Shown piece by piece: positions 8,757 to 16,821 of a stretch of DNA of 64,000 nucleotides; within the stretch, counting starts at the first letter, position 1; each line of letters starts with the position of its first letter. The notes beneath the pieces were generated by a model that worked only from the letters and a program-made list of their open reading frames with translations, was not told the DNA's origin and did no database searches. The DNA is from Mesorhizobium loti. Its GTDB lineage: Bacteria; Pseudomonadota; Alphaproteobacteria; Rhizobiales; Rhizobiaceae. The stretch spans positions 6,806,351-6,870,350 of the forward strand of contig NZ_CP033334.1 of NCBI RefSeq assembly GCF_013170705.1. Direction: 5' to 3'. A program made the position numbers and the translations under genes.

Positions 8757-10022
8757 TCAGTGCGTCGGCAAATGAACCGAGAAGGCGGCGCCCTTGCCGA
8801 CCTCGGATTTGATCGTCAGCCTGGCGTTATGGCGCGTCAGAATATGCTTGACGATCGACAGGCCGAGGCCGGTGCCTTTCTGGGTCCGGCTGGTCTCGAC
8901 GTCGATGCGATAGAAGCGCTCGGTGATGCGAGGAATGTGTTCCTCGGGAATGCCGGGGCCGAAATCCCGGATCGTCACGTCGATGCCGGGTTCGGAATCG
9001 AGGTCGCCGCGCGCGATCGACACCAGGACACGGCCGCCCGACTGGCCGTATTTGCAGGCGTTTTCCAGGAGATTCTCGAAAACCTGGAACAACTCGTCGC
9101 GATCGCCCGGCACATTGAGAGGCCCCTTGGCGAAATCACGCTCGATGGCAACGCTGTTTTCGCGGGCAAGCGGGGCCAGCGAATCGATGACGCTGTCGAC
9201 GGTCTGGCGCAGGTCGACCTCCGTCCCGGGCTTCAGATACGGCTTCATCTCAAGCCGGGACAATGACAGGAGATCATCGATCAGCCGCGCCATGCGGCCG
9301 GTCTGGTTCTGCATGATCTGCAGAAATTGCTCGCGCGCCGCCGGATCGTTGCGGGCCGGTCCGCGCAGCGTCTCGATGAAACCGGCGATCGAGGCCAGCG
9401 GAGTGCGCAATTCGTGGCTGGCATTGGCGATGAAGTCGGCGCGCATGCGGTCGATCCGCCGCGTCTCGCTCTGATCCTTGAACACCAGCACATAGAGATC
9501 GGTGCCGTGCCCGACCGAGGACGCGCTGACCCGGTAGGCCCGCTCGACCGGCAGCTTCTCGGTATAGTCGACGACATCCGAGGCGAGAGTACCCGACAAC
9601 ACGCTGTCGAGCAGGGTCTGCATTTCCGGCGCCCGGAATTTCAGCGGCAGCGATATGCCCGGTGCGATCCCGCCAAAGGCGGCAAACGCGGCGGCGTTGG
9701 CATGCACGATGGTGGCGGCATGGTCGAAGATGATGAGCGGGTCGGCGACGGCCGCCGCCAGATATTCGCCCGACAGGCGCTGCAGGCCGATCGCCTCGAT
9801 CGCGGCGGCACCATCGGCGGACTGGCCGAGTCCCGCGGCCGGCAGCATCGCCGCCGCAAGCAACAGGAGCAGCGCCGGTACCAGCGCGTAGGCGGACACG
9901 CCCGCGAAGGCAAAAGCGATCAGAACCGCGGCGACACCGGCAGCAAGCAGCCAGCGGCTGTTCCACAGCCGGGCGGCCAGGATTTGCGCCATGCCCTTCT
10001 GCCCTGCGTCCAGATCAGTCAT
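8757..10022 (-). CDS. phoR: Phosphate-regulon sensor histidine kinase PhoR
   Basis: Membrane sensor kinase of 421 residues. Two adjacent hydrophobic segments (about 22-65) anchor it, with almost no periplasmic loop, as expected for PhoR. A PAS domain follows (about 85-190), then the HisKA phosphoacceptor motif ASHELRTPL near residue 200 and the HATPase boxes N (FENLLENACKY), G1 (IRDFGPGI), F (ITERFYR) and G2 (GTGLGLSIVKH). Its neighbour phoU supports PhoR rather than another PAS kinase. The cognate phoB is not in the window. The ribosome-binding site is weak. Confidence 0.9.
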   Translation of the reverse strand: MTDLDAGQKGMAQILAARLWNSRWLLAAGVAAVLIAFAFAGVSAYALVPALLLLLAAAMLPAAGLGQSADGAAAIEAIGLQRLSGEYLAAAVADPLIIFDHAATIVHANAAAFAAFGGIAPGISLPLKFRAPEMQTLLDSVLSGTLASDVVDYTEKLPVERAYRVSASSVGHGTDLYVLVFKDQSETRRIDRMRADFIANASHELRTPLASIAGFIETLRGPARNDPAAREQFLQIMQNQTGRMARLIDDLLSLSRLEMKPYLKPGTEVDLRQTVDSVIDSLAPLARENSVAIERDFAKGPLNVPGDRDELFQVFENLLENACKYGQSGGRVLVSIARGDLDSEPGIDVTIRDFGPGIPEEHIPRITERFYRIDVETSRTQKGTGLGLSIVKHILTRHNARLTIKSEVGKGAAFSVHLPTH

Positions 10023-10083
10023 TCGCTCGCGCGCCCGCGCCCCATCGGTCGTGCGGCAGCGGAAACTTCCGCTGGACCGCTCC

Positions 10084-10188
10084 GCGCATGATCCCGTAAA
10101 TCGGGAATCGATTCTCGGAAAGGATCATGCGCAAAATCAAAAGTCCTGCAGCGTCGTTTGCGCGTCCAGACGGACGCGCGGTCTGTAG
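10084..10188. repeat. Composite of two hairpin repeat modules between phoR and ppk2
   Basis: Module 1 (10084-10132) has 11-base perfect inverted ends, GCGCATGATCC and GGATCATGCGC, around a GAATCGATTC centre that itself contains two GANTC sites. Module 2 (10146-10188) is a second hairpin, TTTGCGCGTCC-AGAC-GGACGCGCGG, closely matching the element at 18985-19028. Adjacent modules of this kind resemble rhizobial intergenic mosaic elements. They occupy much of the 10023-10234 gap. Confidence 0.6.
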
Positions 10189-10234
10189 TGGCTCCCAATA
10201 GCATGAGTCCGAAAGCTGGAAAGGGTTCGTCAGC

Positions 10235-11143
10235 ATGAAAAATGCCAAGGAAAGTTCCGCCGCGCCGGCTTCGGGTCCGCTGAAGATCAGGATCGACGGC
10301 AAGGAACGGGAATTCGACATCGAGAATCCCGAGCTTCCGGAGTGGGTCGAGGCCAAAAAGCTGACCGCGGGAGGCTACCCCTACGACAAGAAGATGAAAA
10401 GCGACGAGTATGACGAGACGCTCGAAAAGTTGCAGATCGAGCTCGTCAAGGCGCAGGCATGGCTGCAGGCGACCGGCAAGCGGGTGATGGCCCTGTTCGA
10501 GGGCCGTGACGCCGCCGGCAAGGGCGGCACGATCTTCGTGGTGCATCAGTATCTCAACCCGCGCACGGCACGCAACGTGGCGCTGACCAAGCCGACCCAG
10601 CCCGAGCTGGGACAATGGTACTACCAGCGCTATGTCGACCACTTCCCGACATCGGGCGAGTTCGTCACTTTCGACCGCTCCTGGTACAACCGCGCCGGCG
10701 TTGAGCCGGTGATGGGCTTCTGCACGCCCGAACAGCACGAGAAGTTTCTCGACGAGACGCCCCATTTCGAACGGATGATCGTCAATGACGATATCCATTT
10801 CTTCAAGTTCTGGCTGAACATCGGCCGGGAAACGCAGCTCGAGCGTTTTCATGACCGTCGCTACAGTCCGCTGAAGAGCTGGAAGTTCTCGCCGATCGAT
10901 GTCGCCGGCATCACCAAATGGGATGATTACACCAAGATGCGCGACACCATGTTCGAGCGGACCCACAAGGCGTTCGCGCCATGGATCATCGTGCGGGCCA
11001 ACGACAAGCGCCGCGCGCGGCTGGCGGTGATGCGGCGCATCCTGTTGTCGCTGCCCTATGAGGGGCGCGATCTCGATATCATCGGCAAGGAAGACAAGAA
11101 GATCATCGGCGAAGGACCGTCATTCCTGGGCAAGGAGGGCTGA
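10235..11143 (+). CDS. ppk2: Polyphosphate kinase 2
   Basis: Uses polyphosphate to phosphorylate nucleoside diphosphates (or the reverse) in the cytoplasm. The single PPK2 domain spans most of the 302 residues. Seen: Walker A-like [12 protein letters not shown] near 88-99, Walker B-like [18 protein letters not shown] near 145-162, and the lid and basic region [17 protein letters not shown]. The single-domain form with a roughly 75-residue N-terminal extension is the class I type common in rhizobia. A GGAAAGGG stretch upstream supports the start. Lying next to phoR/phoU fits phosphate metabolism, though it reads in the opposite direction. Confidence 0.93.
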   Translation: MKNAKESSAAPASGPLKIRIDGKEREFDIENPELPEWVEAKKLTAGGYPYDKKMKSDEYDETLEKLQIELVKAQAWLQATGKRVMALFEGRDAAGKGGTIFVVHQYLNPRTARNVALTKPTQPELGQWYYQRYVDHFPTSGEFVTFDRSWYNRAGVEPVMGFCTPEQHEKFLDETPHFERMIVNDDIHFFKFWLNIGRETQLERFHDRRYSPLKSWKFSPIDVAGITKWDDYTKMRDTMFERTHKAFAPWIIVRANDKRRARLAVMRRILLSLPYEGRDLDIIGKEDKKIIGEGPSFLGKEG

Positions 11144-11147
11144 ATTC

Positions 11148-11178
11148 GCCGTGCCGCGTGGCCTCCACGCGGCACGGC
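11148..11178. terminator. Strong hairpin between convergent ppk2 and the crotonase gene
   Basis: A 14-base-pair perfect stem (GCCGTGCCGCGTGG and CCACGCGGCACGGC, loop CCT) begins four bases after the ppk2 stop and is followed by ATTCTT. It probably ends ppk2 transcription and may also stop the leftward quorum-sensing unit. Confidence 0.75.
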
Positions 11179-11192
11179 ATTCTTCGCGATCC

Positions 11193-11951
11193 TCAGGCCG
11201 CCAGCCTTGCAATGCGCTGCAGGCGCCGCAGCGTGGTGTCGTCCTGCAATGCCTGCTGGAACAGCGATATCTCCTGGTCGATGCGATCGCACAGCGCGCC
11301 GGTGTTCCCCTTGAGCAGCCCACGGGTCTGCAGAAGGGCAGCGACCGGCTTCTTGGCCAGCTGCCTGGCCCGTCCGAGCGTCGCCTCCTCCACGCCGTCA
11401 TGCACGATCTCGGCGACGAGACCGAGCGCCCTGGCATCCTCGGCGTGGAGCGTGTCGCCGAGGCAAAAGAAGCGGAAGGCGCCGGCATAGCCGAGCTTCT
11501 GCGGCGCCAGGATGCTGGTCGCCGCGTCCGGCACAAGGCCGAAATCGACGAACGGCACCCGGAACGTGCTTTCATTGGAGGCGATCACCATGTCGCAATG
11601 GAACAGGATCGTGCAGCCGACGCCGACGGCATCGCCGTCGACGCAGGCGAGGATAGGCTTCGGGAACGTCGCCAGCGTGCGGAACATGTCGGTGACGGCG
11701 GCGATGAGCTTCTGATGCTTGGTGGCGTCGAGGAATTCGGAGAAGTCGCCACCGAGGCAGAAACAGCCCGCCAGGCCACGCAGCACGACGACACGAACCT
11801 CATCATTGTCGGCGGCTTCGTGGAACGTCCTGGCAAGGCTTTCATAGGCCCTTCTGTCGAGCACCGGCCGGCCGTCATTCGACGACACGGTGACGATGAG
11901 CGTGTGGTTGCGCAGTTCCGGTTGCGGGTGCATGGCCATCTCCGATCTCAT
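11193..11951 (-). CDS. Crotonase-family protein coupled to the AHL synthase
   Basis: A 252-residue enoyl-CoA hydratase/isomerase-fold protein. The oxyanion-hole segments are seen as LGGDFSEF and DGDAVGVGCTILFHCDMV. Where typical hydratases have PExxLGxxPGxGG, this protein has VDFGLVPDAATS; the Asp in GLVPD aligns with the catalytic Asp of PaaG-type enoyl-CoA isomerases. Its ATG (11951) overlaps the luxI stop as ATGA and has AAGGAGG six bases upstream, so it is translationally coupled to luxI. Inference: it modifies the acyl chain (double-bond position or dehydration) supplied to the AHL synthase. An unrelated catabolic role is possible but less likely given the coupling. Confidence 0.85.
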   Translation of the reverse strand: MRSEMAMHPQPELRNHTLIVTVSSNDGRPVLDRRAYESLARTFHEAADNDEVRVVVLRGLAGCFCLGGDFSEFLDATKHQKLIAAVTDMFRTLATFPKPILACVDGDAVGVGCTILFHCDMVIASNESTFRVPFVDFGLVPDAATSILAPQKLGYAGAFRFFCLGDTLHAEDARALGLVAEIVHDGVEEATLGRARQLAKKPVAALLQTRGLLKGNTGALCDRIDQEISLFQQALQDDTTLRRLQRIARLAA

Positions 11952-12586
11952 GACGCCCTCCTTTGGCCGAACATGTCTGGATATCCCCTGGCCAGAACGG
12001 GAGCATGATGATTGCGGCGCGAACGCACCACATCCAGCGTGTGCTCGGTGAAGGAGAGCAGTGTCGCCACGACCTGCTGATTTCCGTAGGTGCGCTGGTA
12101 GCCTAGCGGCGTCGCCAGGAAATGCAGTTGCAAGGCGCGCAATACCCACATCGGCTCGAACTCGATGATCACCTTGTCGACGCCGCGCTTCAGCCCCCAC
12201 TCGACGAAGCCGGCGATCAATTCGGTGCCGACCGTCGAAACGCCGCGACGGCCATCGCGGAAGCCTGGAGCCACCGCATAGCGGGTCAATTCCCAGATGT
12301 TTGGGCCCGATGGCGGCGTTCCCTCGGAAAGGTCGGTCAGGACTTCGGTCAGCAGATGGGGCCGCGTGGTCGGCAACATCCTTTGATAGCCTGCGATTTC
12401 GTTGCCTCTGATGACGATCTGATGCACCGCCTCGTCATGGTCGAACTGGTCGACCTCGAATCCGTCCGGGCGCCGCAGGTCCTCCCACCCCATTTCTTCG
12501 ACAAATATCTGGTAGCGCAGCCGATGGACGGCCTCCCAAAGGTCGGGACGTTCCATCAATTCCTGAGTTGTAAGACAAAAAAGCAT
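11948..12586 (-). CDS. LuxI-family acyl-homoserine-lactone synthase
   Basis: Makes an N-acyl-homoserine lactone from SAM and an acyl donor. All invariant LuxI residues are present at canonical positions: Arg24, Phe28, Trp34 (RLRYQIFVEEMGW), Asp46, Asp49, Arg69, Glu99 and Arg102. At 212 residues it is of normal length, and the start has AGGAG nine bases upstream. It follows luxR by 98 bases and overlaps the downstream crotonase gene (ATGA). The acyl specificity cannot be read from sequence; the linked crotonase hints at an unsaturated or otherwise modified chain. Confidence 0.93.
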   Translation of the reverse strand: MLFCLTTQELMERPDLWEAVHRLRYQIFVEEMGWEDLRRPDGFEVDQFDHDEAVHQIVIRGNEIAGYQRMLPTTRPHLLTEVLTDLSEGTPPSGPNIWELTRYAVAPGFRDGRRGVSTVGTELIAGFVEWGLKRGVDKVIIEFEPMWVLRALQLHFLATPLGYQRTYGNQQVVATLLSFTEHTLDVVRSRRNHHAPVLARGYPDMFGQRRAS

Positions 12587-12666
12587 GCCGTCGTCTCCTG
12601 GGTTTAAGAGGAAGATACGGCCGTGCTTCAGTGAGAAAATTGCGTGATCACGTAGGCAAGAATTTC

Positions 12667-12687
12667 TAGGTCGGCACGGCCGACCTA
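12667..12687. promoter_or_regulatory. Perfect 9-bp inverted repeat at the luxR 3' end, candidate lux-box-like operator for luxI
   Basis: Arms TAGGTCGGC and GCCGACCTA around a 3-base centre (ACG). The element overlaps the luxR stop codon and lies about 80 bases before the luxI start. Its size and dyad symmetry fit LuxR-type operators (18-22 bases). It lacks a T-run in either direction, so it is less likely to be a terminator. No binding evidence is available. Confidence 0.45.
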
Positions 12688-13416
12688 ACTAATGTAGCCG
12701 CGCCTTATCGCTTCGGCGACAGCCTGAACCCGGTTGACGGCACCGAGTTTGCTTTTGGCGTTAAGAAGATGTTTCTCCGAGGTGTGCTCCGAGATGCCGA
12801 GGATTTGCGAAATCTCCCATTCGGACTTGCCGACAGCCGCCCATTGCAGGCATTCGCGCTCGCGCGGAGTCAACTCGATATGGTCGATGGTCTTGGCCGC
12901 CATGGTGTGGAGCTGCATGGCGCGGCCAACGGCATAGGTAGAGACCAGCGACACCAGGCCGAACTCTTCCGCCGACAGCTGCACGGCCTCGCCACCCAGC
13001 GACACCATGACGATCTGGCCGTCGAGTGTGATCAGCGGGAAAGCCAAGCCGTCGCGCAGCTTGAAGGCGCCGGCATCGCCCATCACTTCGCCGCTGCTCT
13101 TGTCGAAGCGAATGCCCTCGGCGGCTTCCCGCCACTGGAACGGCGCCTGCAGTTGTTTCATGTGGCTGACCACGGGATCGTGATCGACATAATTGCGCGA
13201 CACGTAGCGCTCCAGCCATTCGACAGGCCAGTCGCACAGCAGGACATGCTGCTTTTGCTGCCCGGCCGGCGTGCCCGGCTGCGGAACGGTTCCGGCCATA
13301 AGCGCGGTCAGACCGAAATCCGACGTTATGCCCAACAGCTTCTCGCAAACCACCGCCGCCGTTCCGGCGTGCTGCAGTTGGTCTATGTATTCCAGCGTAC
13401 GATCGAATTGACCCAT
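12685..13416 (-). CDS. LuxR-family AHL-responsive regulator
   Basis: A 243-residue quorum-sensing transcription factor. The N-terminal autoinducer-binding domain (about 1-165) has the conserved aromatic/acidic pattern DWPVEWLERYVSRNYVDHDPV (Trp, Tyr and Asp ligands of the lactone). The C-terminal GerE-type helix-turn-helix covers about 182-243 (LTPRERECLQWAAVGKS, then WEISQILGISEHTSEKHL). It is cotranscribed or closely linked with luxI downstream. The start at 13416 gives the usual length; the frame is open to 13542, but the extra residues look non-family. It is divergent from a binding-protein gene across a 259-base region with no clear operator. Confidence 0.93.
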   Translation of the reverse strand: MGQFDRTLEYIDQLQHAGTAAVVCEKLLGITSDFGLTALMAGTVPQPGTPAGQQKQHVLLCDWPVEWLERYVSRNYVDHDPVVSHMKQLQAPFQWREAAEGIRFDKSSGEVMGDAGAFKLRDGLAFPLITLDGQIVMVSLGGEAVQLSAEEFGLVSLVSTYAVGRAMQLHTMAAKTIDHIELTPRERECLQWAAVGKSEWEISQILGISEHTSEKHLLNAKSKLGAVNRVQAVAEAIRRGYIS

Positions 13417-13675
13417 CGCAACATCAACCCCATGTTGCCTCATGCATTGAGACCGATGGTCCATGCCTTGCCTGCACTTTGCCACCGACCACGGATTGCA
13501 ATCGCACTTTTCCGGTTGTGGTTCTCGACCCTGGTCCCCCAACCAAGGCAGCCACCGCTGTTTGCAAACGCGCTAAATCATATCCTGAAATCGGCGCGTT
13601 GAAATCAAAAACCATTGTGCCTGTATCATTTTCGTACCAAAACCAGTGCGAAAACGAGTGCGGCGGAGTTCTATC

Positions 13676-14527
13676 GTGGCGTTCCAATGGCGGTTCCTGG
13701 TCCTGGCGTCGCTGCTGATGGCGGCACTGCCGGCGGCTTCTGGCGCGCGCGCGGCGGAACCGCAGGTGCCGGTGCTGTGGGACGCCAAGGAACGGTTGCC
13801 CAAGCCAGATCTTTCGGCCCTGCCACGGCTGCGGTTCCTGACGACCACGGATTTTCCACCCTTCAATTTCCTCGACGGCTCGGGAAAGCTGTCCGGTTTC
13901 CACATCGACCTGGCACGCGCCATCTGCGCCGAACTCGGCATCATCGACAAATGCCAGATCCAGGCATTGCCCTGGGCCGAGCTCGAAGGGGCGCTTGAGA
14001 AAGGCGAGGGCGAAGCCATCATCGCCGGCATCGCCGCAACGCCACAGGCACGCCAGACATATGCCTTCTCACGCTCCTATCTGCAGTTTCCGTCGCGTTT
14101 CATCATGCCGAAGGGCAAGGCGTTGACGGAACCGGTCTTCGACAAATTGCACGGCAAGCGCGTTGGCGTGATCGCCGGCTCGGCGCATGAGCGCATGCTG
14201 CGCGACTATTTCAACACGGTCCAGGTCGTCTCCTTCGACGGACCGGAAGCCCTTTACGCCGACCTCAAGGCGGGCAAGATCGATGCGGCCTTTGGCGACG
14301 GCATGCGCTTCGCCTTCTGGCTGGGCGGCTCGCACGCCGCAGGCTGCTGCCGCTTTGCCGGCGGTCCCTATCTGGCGCCAGAATATCTGGGCACGGGCAT
14401 GGCCATCGCCACACGGGCGGACAATCCGGCCCTGGCCGCCGCGATCGACTACGCGCTGCAGGAGATTTCGATGAAAGGTACCTTCGCCGAATTCTACCTG
14501 CGCTATTTCCCGGTCAGTTTTTTCTGA
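13676..14527 (+). CDS. Periplasmic amino-acid-type solute-binding protein (family 3)
   Basis: A 283-residue secreted binding protein of the SBP_bac_3 fold. The GTG start at 13676 has GGAG eight bases upstream and places a signal peptide (WRFLVLASLLMAALPAASGARA) at the very N-terminus. The mature part shows the family motifs RFLTTTDFPPFNFLDGSGKLSGF, ARAICAELG, GEAIIAGIAATPQAR and GKRVGVIAGSAHERML, plus a C-terminal region ending EFYLRYFPVSFF. No permease or ATPase genes are adjacent, so it may serve a transporter elsewhere or act as a sensor. Its last codons and stop lie inside a 25-base tandem repeat. Confidence 0.85.
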   Translation: MAFQWRFLVLASLLMAALPAASGARAAEPQVPVLWDAKERLPKPDLSALPRLRFLTTTDFPPFNFLDGSGKLSGFHIDLARAICAELGIIDKCQIQALPWAELEGALEKGEGEAIIAGIAATPQARQTYAFSRSYLQFPSRFIMPKGKALTEPVFDKLHGKRVGVIAGSAHERMLRDYFNTVQVVSFDGPEALYADLKAGKIDAAFGDGMRFAFWLGGSHAAGCCRFAGGPYLAPEYLGTGMAIATRADNPALAAAIDYALQEISMKGTFAEFYLRYFPVSFF

Positions 14528-14577
14528 TCCGGTCCCGGTCAGTTTTTTCCGATCCGGTTCCGGTTTTCTGATCCGCC
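14509..14577. repeat. 25-bp tandem repeat spanning the stop codon of the binding-protein gene
   Basis: Two near-identical 25-base units (14509-14533 and 14534-14558, one mismatch, each with CCCGGTCAGTTTTTT) are followed by a degenerate third (14559-14577). The first unit encodes the terminal PVSFF and the stop; the others lie just outside. Each unit carries a T-run, and they may act in transcription termination. Confidence 0.8.
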
Positions 14578-14587
14578 CGTAACGCAG

Positions 14588-15001
14588 TCAGGTCAGAGTG
14601 CGCAGCCGCGCCTTGGCCGCGCGGCCGATGGCGGCGACGGTCAGTGTGTCGAGATCGAGCTGCCGGCGGATCAACTGCAGCACGCGCACTTCCTCCATGC
14701 GCATTTCGAGATCGACGGCGGCCACTTCGAAGGCAGCGGCATAGGCGGTGTCGCGCAGGCGCTCCGGCAGGGCTTCGGCGACTTGTGCCAGGACACCCTC
14801 CAGGCCGTCCTTTTCATGCAGCAGCTTCTGGCAAGCCTGGGCGACGGGAACCAGCCTATCCTGCTTGAAATCCTCGAACACCGGCCATGAGCGGACAACA
14901 TCGCCGATCCGGGCCAGTTCGACATCGGTCATGTCCCGATCGGAGGCCGAGGTGATGACCATCAGGTAGATCAGGGCTTCATGCGGCGTCGGCGATGGCA
15001 T
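14588..15001 (-). CDS. TerB-like (tellurite-resistance B family) cytoplasmic protein
   Basis: A 137-residue all-helical protein of the TerB/DjlA-N type, with an acidic segment (MVITSASDRDMTDVELARIG) that resembles the TerB metal-binding helix pair, and a repeat of the fold near 85-125 (FEVAAVDLEMRMEEVRVLQ). An AAGGAG five bases before the ATG at 15001 fixes the start. Function is unknown for such stand-alone proteins; no other ter genes are near. It is divergent from lysK across 173 bases. Confidence 0.8.
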   Translation of the reverse strand: MPSPTPHEALIYLMVITSASDRDMTDVELARIGDVVRSWPVFEDFKQDRLVPVAQACQKLLHEKDGLEGVLAQVAEALPERLRDTAYAAAFEVAAVDLEMRMEEVRVLQLIRRQLDLDTLTVAAIGRAAKARLRTLT

Positions 15002-15174
15002 TCGGTACTCCTTGAACGGGCTTCGAAGGTAGGAACGGCGCTCGGAGGCCGCAAGGAAAAAGCGCCGCAATCGTTGACGCTCCGGCCCCGCGCGCCTAGA
15101 GACCGGTTGAAAATCGACACCGCGGCCAAACCAGCGAAAATAGTCTGGCCGGCGAATAATTTGGAAACAGCACC

Positions 15175-16821
15175 ATGGCGGGATCAAACATCCTCGATCT
15201 CAACCCCGAACTGCTGGCGGCCGCCGCCGAGAGCAAGGCGTGGCCGTTCGAGGAGGCCAAAAAGATCATCGAGCGCTACAAAGGCGCCGACTTTCCCGAA
15301 ACGGTCCTGTTCGAGACCGGATATGGCCCGTCCGGCCTGCCGCATATCGGCACGTTCGGCGAGGTGGCGCGCACCTCGATGGTGCGCCATGCGTTCCGTG
15401 TGCTGACGCAAGACAAGGTCGCCACGAAGCTGCTGTGCTTTTCCGACGACATGGATGGCATGCGCAAGATACCCGACAACGTGCCGGACCGCGCAGCGCT
15501 TGAGCCGCATCTGCACAAGCCGCTCTCTTCGGTTCCCAATCCGTTCGGCGGCGACTATGCGAGCTTCGCCGACCACAACAACGCGATGCTCTGCCGCTTC
15601 CTGGACACGTTCGGCTTCGACTACGAATTCGCCAGTGCGACGCAGTACTACAAGTCCGGCCGTTTCGACGCGATGCTGCTTCGCGCCGCCGAGCGCTACG
15701 ACAAGATCATGGCAGTGATGCTGCCGACGCTCGGACCGGAGCGGCAGGCGACCTACAGCCCGTTCCTGCCGATTTCTCCGAAGAGCGGCCGCGTGCTTTA
15801 CGTGCCGATGAAGCATGTCGATGCCAAGGCCGGCACCATCACCTTCGACGACGAAGGCACCGAGACCACGCTTTCGATCACCGGCGGCCGGGTGAAGCTG
15901 CAATGGAAGCCGGATTTCGGCATGCGCTGGGCGGCGCTGGGCGTCGATTTCGAAATGTTCGGCAAGGACCACCAGACCAACGCGGTCGTTTATGACCGCA
16001 TCTGCGACATCCTGGGCGGACGCGCGCCGGAGCATTTCGTCTACGAACTGTTCCTGGACGAGAACGGCCAGAAGATCTCGAAGTCGAAGGGCAACGGCCT
16101 GACCATCGACGAATGGCTGACCTACGCGCCGACCGAGAGCCTCGGGCTCTACATGTATCAACGGCCGCGGCAGGCCAAGAAGCTCTATTTCGACGTCATC
16201 CCACGGGCCGTGGATGAATATTACACCTTCCTTGCCGCCTACCCACGGCAGGACTGGAAGGAGCGGCTGGGCAACCCGGTCTGGCATATGCATGACGGCA
16301 ATCCGCCGGCCATCGACATGCCGGTGCCGTTCTCGCTGCTGCTCAACCTGGTCAGTGCTTCCAATGCGCAGAACAAGGATGTGCTGTGGGGCTTCATCTC
16401 ACGCCACGCCGCCGGCGTGACGCCGGCCACCCATCCCGAACTCGACAGGCTGACGGGCTATGCGATCCGCTATTTCGACGACTTCGTAAAGCCGACGAAA
16501 ACGTTCCGCGCCGCCGACGATGTCGAGCGCGAGGCGCTGCAGGCGCTGGACGCGGCGCTTGGCACGCTGCCGACGGATGCCAGCGGCGAAGCGATCCAGA
16601 ACGCTTCACTCAACGTGGCGCGCAAGATCGAACGCTATCAGGACCATTCCAAGCAGAGCCCGGAAGGCGGCCCAGGCGTTTCTGGCGCCTTCTTCCAGAT
16701 GATCTACCAGGTGCTCATCGGGCAGGAGCGCGGCCCGCGCTTCGGATCGTTCGCCGCGCTCTACGGCGTCGCCGAGACCCGTGAGCTCATTCAGCAGGCG
16801 CTGGCTGGTCAACTGGCTTGA
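15175..16821 (+). CDS. lysK: Lysyl-tRNA synthetase, class I
   Basis: Charges tRNA-Lys. The 548-residue protein is the class I (archaeal-type) enzyme found in alphaproteobacteria in place of the class II LysS. Seen: the HIGH-type motif [13 protein letters not shown] near 50-62, the KMSKS-type motif [10 protein letters not shown] near 300-309, and C-terminal anticodon-binding helices. The length matches the family. Its last 35 bases overlap, tail to tail, the 3' end of the nuclease-like gene on the other strand. Confidence 0.96.
   Translation: MAGSNILDLNPELLAAAAESKAWPFEEAKKIIERYKGADFPETVLFETGYGPSGLPHIGTFGEVARTSMVRHAFRVLTQDKVATKLLCFSDDMDGMRKIPDNVPDRAALEPHLHKPLSSVPNPFGGDYASFADHNNAMLCRFLDTFGFDYEFASATQYYKSGRFDAMLLRAAERYDKIMAVMLPTLGPERQATYSPFLPISPKSGRVLYVPMKHVDAKAGTITFDDEGTETTLSITGGRVKLQWKPDFGMRWAALGVDFEMFGKDHQTNAVVYDRICDILGGRAPEHFVYELFLDENGQKISKSKGNGLTIDEWLTYAPTESLGLYMYQRPRQAKKLYFDVIPRAVDEYYTFLAAYPRQDWKERLGNPVWHMHDGNPPAIDMPVPFSLLLNLVSASNAQNKDVLWGFISRHAAGVTPATHPELDRLTGYAIRYFDDFVKPTKTFRAADDVEREALQALDAALGTLPTDASGEAIQNASLNVARKIERYQDHSKQSPEGGPGVSGAFFQMIYQVLIGQERGPRFGSFAALYGVAETRELIQQALAGQLA

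Noticed and set aside
11193..12200. Longer crotonase gene starting at 12200
   Set aside because: It would run through luxI out of frame. The ATG at 11951 has a strong ribosome-binding site and couples to the luxI stop.
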